A DNA stretch of 64,000 nt. Source: Glebionis coronaria. Its lineage: Eukaryota; Streptophyta; Magnoliopsida; Asterales; Asteraceae. The notes under the pieces were generated by a model that ran no database searches, was not told where the DNA came from, and saw nothing but the letters and a program-made list of their open reading frames with translations. This document shows, piece by piece, positions 10,715 to 21,021 of the stretch; the first letter of the stretch is position 1; each line of letters begins with the position of its first letter. Location: positions 389,240,974 through 389,304,973 of the forward strand of contig CM046878.1 in assembly GCA_025667525.1 (NCBI GenBank), in the 5' to 3' direction. The position numbers and the translations under genes were made by a program.

Positions 10715-11640
10715 GATTTTATATCCAAGTCTGCGAAATCTTTTACGTGTGGGGTATCGAGTTCATGGGACCATTTCCTAAATCTTATAAATGTGAATAC
10801 ATTTTAGTCGCCGTCGACTATGTATCGAAATGGGCCGAAGCTCAAGCCTTGCAAACTAACGATGCAAGAGTTGTTATATAATTCTTAAAGAAATTATTCT
10901 GTCATTTTGGAATTCCAAAAGCACTAATATGCGACAAAGGAACTCATTTCTATAACAAAATCATAGAAAAAAATCATGAGAAGATATGGAGTCCACCGTC
11001 GATTTTCCACATTTTACCACCCTCAGAAGAGTGGCCAAGTTGAAAAAACTAATAGAGCTCATAAGCGAATCCTTAAAAAGACCGTCCAAAAGAACCCTGC
11101 TTGTTGGTCTAAAAAATTAAAAGATGCTCTATGGGCATTTCGTACCGCATTCAAAACACCAACTAGAACCACACCGTACAAGCTCTTGTATGGAAAAACA
11201 TGCCACTTACCAATAGAAAATGAACACCGTACATATTGGGCACTTAAGAACTGCAACCCTGATCTTATTGCAGCTGGAGAAAAATGTATATTTCAACTTC
11301 GTGAGTTAGATGAATTTCGACACCAAGCTTATGAAAGTTCATGTTTATATAAAGAACGAACCAAATTGTGGTACGATCGCAAACTGCGACAAAGAAAAGA
11401 ATTCAAACATGAAGAGAACGTACTTCTCTTTATCTCGAAATATAAGTTCAAGCAACCTAAGCTTACATCGAGATGGACTGGACCTTATATAGTGAAACAA
11501 CAATATCCATCTGGATATGTCGAACTCTACTGTAGAGATAATACCACTTTTATTATCAATGGACATTGACTCAAGCTCTACCATGAAGAAGAAAACTGTA
11601 ATGAAATCGACGAAGAAGAAATCCCCTTCTTTTTAAAGTA
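10715..11640 (+). pseudogene. Gypsy-0 integrase, broken
   Basis: Starts abruptly inside integrase ([13 protein letters not shown]), continues through the catalytic core ([17 protein letters not shown]), with a TAA near 10879 and a frameshift near 10970. It is then open from 10976 to 11569 (FYHPQKSGQVEKTNRA, ALWAFRTAFKTPTRTTPYKLLYG, SRWTGPYIVKQQYPSGYVEL). The C-terminal tail ends at 11568 with a TGA and the reading continues to about 11638. There is no chromodomain. RT and RNase H that should precede it are absent. Confidence 0.85.
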
Positions 11641-12789
11641 AAACCGAGTAGCCAAGTCTGGCTGAAGACTCTAAACTTAGCGCTTCTTGGAAGGTAATCC
11701 ATATTTTATCCCCCGCTTTTTACTTTAAGTGTGGAGGAGGACTTGTAAAATAATTAAAACCGTCCTTGTATATATTTTGCATGCTTTTTTGTTTTATGAT
11801 ATCATGCAGGAAAATAGCAAACTTGGAGCTCTAAGCTGGATTCGTCTCTTGAAGTCCCGCAATTTTTTACTTAGCCCCGGGAAGCTCTCGTTTCTCTTTG
11901 CATTTTTCCTATTTCTAATTTTTATTAGTTATCACCTCGAGGACGATGTTCACCTTAAGTGTGGAGGAGGAGACAAATAGGAAAAATAACAATAAATAAT
12001 AAATTCTCCACATGAAAATCTTTTGGAAACAAAATAAAAATAGATATGTTTTGAAATTAAACTAAATTTTAGCAAAGAAAAAATCTCATTGATTGACACT
12101 ATAACTAAACACAAAAACTATCCACCAAATATGTGAGAAAACCTAGCCTTATACTTCTCTATTTTGTGTGAAAGCCGATAATATCGTATGCTTCAGAATT
12201 TGTGCTTGATCATCATTTACTAAACCGCAGTGAGGTTAATTTATAGATATTTTCGAAAGGAGGCAAAATAAATCACCATATCATTTTAGTTAAGCTACAC
12301 TGGCTTGCTAAAATATGTTGCACTCATACCTATGCGCTATATTATCCTTTATGCTATTATCTCGATAAGATGCCTATCAATTTGTCAAGTAGAAAAACTA
12401 TATATGATGTTCTCTTAAAAAAAAGAAAAAAGAATAAAGTATTCTAGTATAGTTGTTCTACGACTTTGACAAGGCATATTTTATCTGGTCCTCACGCCGC
12501 AACGGTTATGTTTATGGTCATGTACAAACCTATGGTGGCTATCTATTTCATGACCGAGCTACTTGAGTGTTATCTTACATTTACCCTTTGTGAGTGACAT
12601 TTGTGTGAACTTAAAATCCAAACACTATCCATGTGAGGTGCTAAAATTATCTTGTCATATACTTTTGCTACGTATAAAAATTTAATCATTTTCCTATCAT
12701 ACTTCACAATACATAAAAGTTTTAAAAATCTAATTTATTTTCTCGCTTTGATTGCTTGAGGGCAAGCAATAGCTAAGTGTGAAGGAATT
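11641..12789 (+). other. Gypsy-0 3' noncoding region with repeated PPT-like motifs
   Basis: AT-rich, no coding frame. 'TAAGTGTGGAGGAGG' occurs at 11726 and again at 11959; 'TAAGTGTGAAGGAATT' at 12774 directly precedes the LTR and is the likely functional tract. A hairpin ATTGCTTG-AGGG-CAAGCAAT lies at 12751-12770, just upstream of it. Confidence 0.75.
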
Positions 12790-13979
12790 TGATAACGACC
12801 CAAATATACATATTCAACCCTTTATTATAATGCCACTTTTTATTTTAAATAAGAGCTTTCGATACTTAATATATTGCGGTTATATATGCAGGTATAAAGT
12901 TTGAAGAAGCAAAGTGAAGAAATACAAGAAGGGTCCATAATGTGCAAATAAGCAAAACTATTGAAAGAAGATTCTGGAACACACAAAATTGCGGCACACA
13001 AAGTTAGAAGTGCGGCGCACATTCCCGTCTCCAAAGTGCGGCGCAGTGTCGGAGAAGTGCGGCACACATTTCCTCTCAGCAAGCACTATAAATAGAGGCC
13101 ACTTCTACTCATTTTAACACACATCTCTCAACTACTACTCTATAAATCCGAGTATTCTTAGCTTTCTTAGTGATATTTCAGTATTATCCATTTTTGGGAA
13201 ATACTTGTAACGAGAGTATCACCCTCTTTGATACTTGGAGAAATGATACAATCGTGACACTTGTGTACTCGTTCATTCAATCAATCTAAGTATGATGTTC
13301 TCTTACTCTTTTCCATTTGTTACTTTGATTACTATGTTAGGCTAAGCTATTTGTGACTATATGGGTATGTGACTATGATTAGTAATGATGCTATGATATG
13401 ATCCGTTATAATTGATTTCAAGGTAATGTTGTAGAACCATTATACCACCGCGTTCTATAAACCATATTTTATCTAGAGTTGATTTGTTACGATAGTTTGG
13501 CGTTGAGAAACGCAAATTGTTATAATACGTTTTTAAAGACTTGTCTATAATTTTGAATCTTTGGTTGGAGAGATCCGCTTATAAACCCTGATAAAATATG
13601 AACTCGCTGGGAACTTGTTTTGAGCTTAGTTGCTTGAATAAACATAAGTCTTGAATCATTCTAAAGTAAATTGTGTAAACGCCATTTTGACGAAAAAGGA
13701 TTATCACTCTTTACCTACATAAACATATCTCAGTCATTATTATCATCATCACGAACTCATATGAACTATCCCATATTAGTCATACTTGTTACTATTGTTA
13801 TTTCAATCATTTATTTCTTCAATTATTATATTGATTACCAAAACAAAACTAAGTCTCAGTGAACGACCATGGCTTACCACTACAAGATATATTACAAACG
13901 AAAGGGTATACTTGTATTCTTGTCCCTTGCTTTGTCTAAACCTTGTAATATAAATTTAAGAATTGCGAAACAAACATCA
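12790..13979 (+). mobile_element. Right LTR of gypsy-0 (1,190 bp)
   Basis: Begins TGATAACGACCC after the polypurine tract and ends ...AAACATCA. It includes three GTGCGGCGCAC-type repeats (13010, 13036, 13057) and a TATA box (TATAAATA, 13087-13094), so the U3/R boundary is probably just after 13110. It matches the left LTR at 6987-8008 with point differences and the deletions noted there. Confidence 0.88.
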
Positions 13980-14049
13980 CTTACCATTATATTTCTTATT
14001 TTAATTTCATGAACCTGCGAGTATCATTACAATGTTATAAAGTGTGAGA

Positions 14050-15490
14050 CAACAACTTTATTTATAGGGGGGTAATGACGAGATTAAAATGATCATATGG
14101 GAAAATGGAATATTGTGTTGCAGAATACAAAGGTAAGTGGTCTTAGTATTGGCAGTATAAAAGATTTTAACTGGGCATTACTCGGCAAGTGGTGGTGGTG
14201 TTGGTGGTTTCGAGTTGAACAAAATCGATTATGGTATAATATTTTTTAAAGTCTACATGGAAATGATGGTGGGATGAGAGCATATAATGAAGTAGTTATA
14301 CTGGGTGGAAGTACATGGAGTAGTATTGTGAAAGTCGGAGAGTGATCGAGTCAGACGTACATCAAGTAGTATTGTGAAAGTGGGAGAGTGATTGATTAGT
14401 CGAGTGTAAACTTTTGTTCCTCATTTAGGAGAAAAGATGGAAATGGGTATAATACACGTTTTTGGTTGGATAAATGGGTTGGTGAAAATGTAGCATTATG
14501 TGAAAAAATTCCAAGGCTGTATAGACTAGAAACACATAAAGATATATCAGTTGGATAAAAGAGATGTTGGAGGGAAGATGGGTGGGCATGGGAATGAATT
14601 TGGACGAGAAATTCAAGGGGTAGAGGTCTAACTGAGCTCATGAAATTGACGAATTTAACTAGTTTTTTTGTTCCCAATGTGCGTTTAAATTCATGGAGTT
14701 CGCTTCTCGATGGGAAATGTATCTTCACAGTTAAATATTTTAGAGAAAAGATTCATGAAGCTAATTTAAACTCAACGACTACACCTCTAAAGACCAAGTG
14801 GAACACATTCATCCCGAGAAAAATTTACATTTTTGTGTGGCAGCTCCAACAACGACGCCTTCAAGTACGATCTTGGTTACATCATACAGGTATGGATGTC
14901 AACACGATTTTGTGCCCTCATTGTGATACTGAAATAGAAACTTTTGAGCATTTTTTCAAGTCTTGCCCGAGAGGTGTGGCAGGATGGGAAAAAGTATTTA
15001 AATGGTAACATGCTTAATTTTAGTGTTGCGAATATTGGACGTATTAAAAATCATAATGGTTAGGATAATTATAGCGCCATGCAAAATAAATGCTGCATTT
15101 TGTTGGGAAATGTTGTATGTAGTATGGTGCATTCGTATAAGAGGCTATTTGAGAATAAGATATCGAATGTAACTATAATATGCGACGAGGTTCAAGTTCT
15201 GATGTACATGTGGATTTCATACTAAGGAAAAGGGAAAATTACGTCTTGGAACGATTGATGCATTGATCATGTAAATTCATCCAACGAGTAGGATTTTGAT
15301 CTTATGTTTTGGTTTTGGATGAATGGATCTTATGTCGTCAACTTGGGTGGATGCTTATCTTTTTGTTTTCTTAGGTTCTACAACTTGTAGGTATATCATT
15401 TAGGAAAAAGAGGGTTTGTCCAAACTCTTGTTTTATATGTTGTTTCTTTTGTAGCTTGTATTGCTATCTTTTTGTTATTTATAATATAAC
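14050..15490 (+). pseudogene. LINE (L1-type) remnant: RT C-terminus and zf-RVT domain
   Basis: Conceptual translation shows the plant LINE tail. SIKDFNWALLGKWWW lies at about 14155, TRFWLDKW near 14455, then an open stretch 14640-15008 with the zinc-binding 'zf-RVT' pattern (PRKIYIFVWQL, R-L-x6-RSWLHHTGM, C-P-H-C-x7-E-x-F-E-H-F-F-x2-C). Degraded coding continues to about 15240 (RLFENKISN). The rest, with 'gttatttataatataa' near 15475, looks like the 3' UTR end. There are several stops and frame changes. 5'-truncated LINE tails like this are expected of target-primed reverse transcription. Confidence 0.75.
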
Positions 15491-15788
15491 TTTTAGAAAT
15501 CTATAAATACGCTCCCTGGGCATTACAAATATGCAGATTTTATCCACAACGACACGAAAGTGCAGACGGCCTCCTCAAAACGAAACTTGTTTCGCATTCA
15601 ACCTCCCTCACCCTTAACTCTGTTAAGTTTTGGCCGTTTTCTTTTTTTGTCAAGGGCATACTCGTCTTTTCATTTCTTTTTATTAACACAGTTACGTTTG
15701 ATTGCACCCTGTGATGTTAGCCTTTATAAATAAATACTTAGTCACACACACTTAAGATCAAAACCCCTAAATTAAAAACACATAAACC

Positions 15789-16477
15789 CTAATTTATTAT
15801 AGATGAACTCATAACCTTGGCATCAAACACTGCATATTGTTTATTGATCTCGGTCATTGCTTTCTCTACAAATGCATCAATTCGGTCTTCGTACTTCTTG
15901 TTCAGAACTTCGATCCATAGAGTGTTAAGAAAAGACTTACCAAACGTTGCATATTGTTTCTTGAAGTATTTAAGGAAATACTTATCAATAAAAAATTTCG
16001 ATCTATAGAGTCATTGTAAGTCACATGTTCAAGGGCGTGATAATTAAGACCTAAAAAATCCTTCGTTCATATTTGACTAGTTATGTACTTATATAGCAAA
16101 ATGCAGGTCCAGTTTGTAAATGAATAAAGGGAGGACATTAGGCAATTCATATTACTCAGAGTTGAGAGAAATAAGCATGTGGTGGATAACTATTTTTTCA
16201 TGAGTAAAAACATGATATATAGCAATATGATTTTTCCTAACACTAACTCAATATGCGAGGTGCAACGAATTAGAGATAAATCGATATTACCTATGTAGAA
16301 CAATGTCAAGAAGTTGCACCAACTCCCTGCGATGGAGATAACATACAAGAGTATATAAGTTATACTGAGTTAGCATCCACACGTCAAAAAGAAGCACATA
16401 AAAGGTAAAAAAAATAATAGATATGTTTTGCATGACTAGTATAATCATGTAAATATTTTGTGTTCACTTGTGCAGTT

Positions 16478-16526
<49 letters not shown>

Positions 16527-16728
16527 TGTGTGTGTGTGATAGATTAAGGAAATGAGATGAAGGCACAAAACATACGACAAGAAACTTTTTAAAATCCCTT
16601 CCAGATGCAATGTTTCGTAGGGTGTCAAGAGTTTGATTTAATTCATTCATTAATTCAGCAGGAAACTAAAGAAATTTGTCTTTAGGAATTCGAACTTCAG
16701 GGATACGTGGAGGAGACATGTAGTAAAC
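15789..16728 (-). pseudogene. Reticulon-like (RTNLB) pseudogene, C-terminal exons
   Basis: Three minus-strand exons can be read. About 16728-16576 has SPPRIPEVRIPKDKF, LNQTLDTLRNIASGRD and FKKFL, ending at a GTATGT donor at 16575. About 16364-16291 has SIAGSWCNFLTLFYI, ending at a GT donor at 16290. About 15935-15789 has [30 protein letters not shown] and a TAG stop. These match the reticulon homology domain order; reticulons shape ER tubules with hairpin membrane segments. Lesions: an in-frame TAG at 16666-16668, a frame slip at the start of the middle exon, and no recognisable N-terminal exons upstream. A degenerate partial second copy of the last exon lies at about 15940-16020. The only host-gene relic in the window. 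Confidence 0.78.
16482..16538. repeat. (GA)n then (TG)n compound microsatellite
   Basis: About 21 GA units (16482-16524) followed by seven TG units (16525-16538), within the intron between the first two visible reticulon pseudogene exons. Confidence 0.97.
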
Positions 16729-16738
16729 TAGTCAGTCA

Positions 16739-18717
16739 ATGGCCTCATCATGATGATCTAATCCAAAAAACTATAACTAAAGGCTTACTCAAATGGGTAT
16801 TGGGTTATCTTTTTCTTTGTAAAGCAAAAACTAAATTCGGGACTTTTTAAGAGAATGTCACCTTAATAAGAAATATTTATTTTATTTATTCCCTTTTTAT
16901 TAAATATGTTTAATTAAAAAACTTTAAGTACTTTCGTATTTGGCAAAATAAGTAATAAATTCGTTTTCTTCAAAAAAAGTTTAGCAAAAAAACATAGGTG
17001 TCGAAACTATAAAAAATGAGAACTTTAAAAGCACAGGTTATCTAGAAGACTTAAGGGACTAATAGTGAAAACTAAAATTAGCAAAACGATACAAGAAAAC
17101 TGATGGCCTACTGTTCCAAGCCAACTTTTATTCAACCAATAATTCCAATTCGAATCCTAAAAAATGTAGTCTTAGTATACAATATACAACCATTGGAGAT
17201 TTAAACGTTCATCTGCATGAACCAAACCCCTAACCCATACATGCAAGATAAAGTGATTTCAGAAACATTTTTCTGATTATGATTTGGAAAACATAATGAA
17301 TAGATTACTCACTATTGGTTTTTTAATTTTTTATAAATCCGTTTCATTCAGATGGGATTGGGAAGATGGTTTTACTATTGTACACATGTCGGTTAGAATC
17401 TTTAGATGAATTGGTCAATTAAGCAAAAAAAGAGAACATTGTTTCTAGAGAGTACAACGTTTGCTGATAATTTGCTCAAACCTTATTCAAGGAACAACGT
17501 TTTACCAGAAATAATCGGGTGACATGCTTTCTGGTTTGGATCGACGCAATTGTATGGGGAGCTCCAAATAAACAGCTTGGTGCCGATGGAATTTGGTATG
17601 AAATATTTGACTCGATATATTACAAAAGCAGATAACTCTTATGATGCGTATTGAGTTAACTATAATATTTATTGGTGTGGAATCGGTCACTTTGTTTATG
17701 ACATAGAAGTGCTTATGACATAGAAAGGGTAATTAGTATGTTTAATATTTTCTTAAGATAGTTGTGCTTACTTTGTTTCTTTTAATTTTGACATATACGA
17801 GTAAGTGCTAATGTATAATTCACTATATATGTAGGTTATTTACTTGGTGACTCATAATAGTTGGTGATTTGCCATATCAATTTGGAAACAAATATACAAC
17901 CAACAAAAAGGTAGCGAAAATGGAAAATAAATGTTGATATATAAATCCAATGCTATTGCGATTTGGTAAGTTAGTGTTTATGCTATTCACCATCTAGCAT
18001 TTAGAATATGTGCAAGGACTGATATTGAAAAGTTATTACTTGAGATCTCAATGGAAAGTTGTGAAGGTTATTCACATCATGACAACGAGGTCCTCTCTAT
18101 GCTCAACCAAGATGGTTCCTCATGGGTTTAGATTCACAAGCTTTAATGGAACATGTCGAGGCGCTCCAGCAAAGGTAACGTTTTACTTTTTATTTAGATG
18201 TGGGATTTAGTGATGTTCATTTGTTGCGTATGCAAAAAGGTTAGATCATTAGGTTTGGGCTTATTTTTTTGGGTAGCTCAAGTGGCTGCAAACTTTGTTA
18301 CCTTTTTGTGTATAGATAATGTATTGTGGGGCTCGAGAAAACCAAATAAGCCATAACCTGGCTATATAAGCCGAAACAAACACCCCTTTTCCATTTAGAT
18401 AAGTTTGGGTGTATTAGCTTATTTAGGGGATGGACATAAATAGGTTTGTAGTTTCCTTTTTTCTCCCATGGATCATAAGTTACTTCAAAATCTAACTGTT
18501 AGTAAGCTTATCGGGAATGTGGTAGACAGTGGTTCAGCAAATCAACCGGTGTTAACTATATGTTTGTCCAAAATTCATCAGTTCCATAAAATTAAGAGTT
18601 CGCAGTTTCAACCTACTTGCTTATAAATGGGTCGATTTGGGAAGTTTTTTTACGGTATTTACACAAACGATTTAATTAAAAATTGTTATTGATGGCGGCT
18701 GTGGATTTTGGAAGCAT
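16739..18717. other. Unassigned AT-rich DNA
   Basis: I searched both strands for missing reticulon exons and for transposon domains and found none. Short ORFs (for example 18010-18210 plus, 17502-17690 minus) have no recognisable motif. This may be intergenic DNA, degraded introns of the reticulon gene or eroded repeats. Confidence 0.5.
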
Positions 18718-19131
18718 GTTGTTGGGAATAAAATTAACTAAGTCACTAGGACGCTGACAAGAAGAACTTGGACGCTAACAAGAGTAAAAGAGGCGCTGGC
18801 AGATGAGCACTGACAAAGCATATTTGAGCGCTGACAAAGAGAAGTTCAACCACTGATGGAATACTTAGTCTACACGTTTTGTAATTCTAGTAAATATATA
18901 GTCAATATTGTATTTTCTATGTTTATCTTTACGAAGAATAGTTGATAGGTAGACCTTTGTACACGAATCCTTGTGTTATAAAAGGAGGTCGTAGGATTAA
19001 CAAGTTTTAACAAGTTTTTACCCTTTCATTGTATGCAAGTTTCAATGAAACCCTAAAACCCCTAAATCATTGAAAAACCCTAAAAACCCTAAATCGTTGA
19101 AAAACCGTAAAAACCAAACAAGATGTCTACC
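18718..19131 (+). mobile_element. Copia-3: 5' end (putative LTR/leader) and first gag codons
   Basis: Begins TGTTGGGAATAAAATTAAC, an LTR-like start, with a TATA box at 18977-18985 (TATAAAAGG) and then 'aaaccctaa'-rich leader sequence. The gag ATG is at 19123-19125 (ATG TCT ACC), and copia-2 interrupts directly after codon 3. The reading resumes at 36731. No tRNA-Met PBS is visible, so it is lost or I have misplaced the LTR. Near-repeats of GCTGACAAG occur at 18752-18840. Confidence 0.6.
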
Positions 19132-19461
19132 TGTTGGAAATACGTTTTTACGTATTTAGGAAGATTCGGTCACTCCGACAATATATTAAGTTGTAGCTCG
19201 TAGTCTAGATATCGTACATTAAGTAAACAAGGAAAGGCCTAGTCCATGTTATGTATGGACGGCCCAAATGCAAGCCCAAGCCCATCTTATAGGCTTGGTA
19301 TATAAACCCTCTCCTTTGATGGAGAGGGTAGTGTGGTTCTTCATTTTACACATAGTGGAAAAGTGTTTTTCTTTCACTTTCTCTCCCTAAGTGTGTGTGT
19401 TCTCACCATCTCTCTATCTCTTTCTCTCTCTAAAACATAAGCAAGATTTACATATCCTTCA
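19132..19461 (+). mobile_element. Left LTR of copia-2 (330 bp)
   Basis: TGTTGGAAATACG...CATATCCTTCA. A TATA-like 'ggtatataaacc' near 19298 is followed by a CT-rich leader (tctctctctctc). Preceded by TSD CTACC and followed after 2 nt by the PBS. Confidence 0.93.
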
Positions 19462-19463
19462 AA

Positions 19464-19477
19464 TGGTATCAAGAGCC
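19464..19477 (+). other. Primer-binding site of copia-2 (tRNA-iMet)
   Basis: TGGTATCAAGAGCC, two bases after the LTR. It is the initiator tRNA-Met complement with one extra A, a form common in plant copia elements. Confidence 0.88.
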
Positions 19478-19737
19478 ATGGGATGATTGTATTGTTTATG
19501 TGTTTGTGTTCTTGATCTTTGTAGCCTTTTGATCCATTTAAACACACGTCCAAAATTTTTTTGTGTTTTTTATGGTTTTTTCTTGATACAAATCTTCTAC
19601 ATAGTTGTGGTAGGGATTTGGTATAGTTACTTTGGCTAAAAACACAAAATTTTTAGGTGTTTTGATCATTTTTTGGCTTAAAATCACGAATTGGTTGAGT
19701 TTTGTCCGAGAAAAGTGGGATTTATTCTGATCAGGTC

Positions 19738-19801
19738 ATCGGAATAGGGTTTATAGGACATTCCGATCAGCGTAATCGGAATAGGGTTTAGGGATTCCGA
19801 T
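19738..19801 (+). other. Alternating inverted repeats ATCGGAAT/ATTCCGAT in the leader
   Basis: ATCGGAAT at 19738 and 19775, ATTCCGAT at 19760 and 19794. The four alternate, allowing two neighbouring hairpins or one longer paired structure. They end exactly where RT coding sequence begins, at the internal deletion junction. Confidence 0.8.
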
Positions 19802-21021
19802 TTTATGGTGAAATCAAGGAAGAGGTCTACGTTCAACAGCCGGATGGTTTTGTGAATCCTAATTATCCTAATCATGTGTACAAGCTTAAGAAGGCTCTCT
19901 ATGGGTTGAAGCAAGCTCCACGTGCATGGTATGATCTATTGTCGCAATTCCTCATTACACAAGGCTTCGATAAAGGCAAGGTGGATCCCACGCTGTTCAT
20001 TCAAAAACGAGGTAAAGATATGATTATGGTACAAATATATGTTGATGATATTATATTTGCAGCCTCGACCCAAACCTTATCTGACGAGTTTGGGACACTC
20101 ATGTCTTCCAAGTTTAAGATGTCAATGATGGGCAAGGTATCATTCTTCTTAGGTCTTCAGATATCTCAGAGTCCCAGAGGCATCTTCATCAATCAATCCA
20201 AGTATGCCCTTGAGTCTCTTAAGAAATATAAGATGGAATCTTGCGACCCTGTGGATACTCCAATGGTGGAAATATCTAAGCTTGATGCAGATCCACATGG
20301 AGTTGCCGTTGATCCGACACTTTATCGTGGAATGATCAGTACTCTTCTATATATCACAGCCAGTCGACCTGATCTTCAGTTTTCTATATGTATGTGTGCT
20401 AGGTATCAAACTAGGCCTACTGAGTTACATTTAGCTACTGTTAAAAGGATCTTTCGATATCTTAAAGGAACCATCAATCAGGCACTTTGGTATTCGAAGG
20501 ACTCTTCTATTGCACTAATGGCATATGTAGATGCGGATCACGCGGGTTGTCAAGATACAAGGCGTAGCACGAGTGGAACATTGCAACTACTAGGAGATCG
20601 ATTAATCAGTTGGGCATCGAAAAGGCAGAAAAGCGCTGCAATTTCAAGTACGGAAGCAGAATACATAGCTATGTCCGGTTGCTGTGCTCAAATTCTTTGG
20701 ATGAGATCGTAATTAACCGATTATGGTCTAGGTTTAAACAAAATTCCGATGTACTGCGACAACAAGAGTGAAATTGCCTTATGCTGCAACAATGTTCAAT
20801 TCTCCCGGTCGAAGCATATTGACATTCGCTACCTCTTCATCAAGGAGCAAGTGGAAAATGGAGTAATCAAGCTTTACTCTGTCCGATCTGAGTATCAATT
20901 GGCGGATATTTTCACGAAGGCTTTAGATCGCGCTCGAATTAAATTTTTGACCGACAAGCTAGGAATGAGAACTTTCTCGCGTGAGACTCTAGAGGAATTG
21001 GCAGATGAAGCGAAAGAATAG
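19799..21021 (+). pseudogene. Copia-2 RT C-terminal part and RNase H
   Basis: Coding homology begins at the deletion junction (FYGEIKEEVYVQQPDGF) and runs through LKKALYGLKQAPRAWYD, the catalytic YVDD (20038-20049), FFLGLQI, then RNase H ([35 protein letters not shown]). A single in-frame TAA at 20710-20712 separates open segments 19852-20712 and 20713-21021; its context suggests a CAA codon mutated to TAA. The polymerase fingers region (RT N-terminus) is missing, so it could not work even without the stop. Ty1/copia pol order (RT-RNase H last) places this at the 3' end of pol. Confidence 0.93.

Larger units (their letters stand above)
6987..13979 (+). mobile_element. Gypsy-0: truncated Athila/Tat-like gypsy element
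   Basis: Order: truncated left LTR (6987-8008), PBS, repeat-bearing leader, gag, a protease remnant, a deletion of RT/RNase H, integrase, a noncoding 3' region with PPT-like motifs, and the right LTR (12790-13979). The two LTRs are clearly related along 'aataagagctttygatacttaatatattgc' (split here: aataagagctt, gatacttaatatattgc). The TGGCGCCG-type PBS and the order protease to integrase without chromodomain fit the Athila/Tat branch. All ORFs are broken, so the element is dead. Its left end is lost to copia-1, so no TSD can be checked. Confidence 0.85.

Noticed and set aside
15817..16008. 63-codon plus-strand ORF
   Set aside because: Lies antisense to the last reticulon pseudogene exon, whose minus-strand translation is the meaningful one.
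19049..19112. Interstitial telomere repeat (CCCTAAA-like)
   Set aside because: Only a few imperfect AAACCCTAA words in a leader; no regular 7-bp periodicity.
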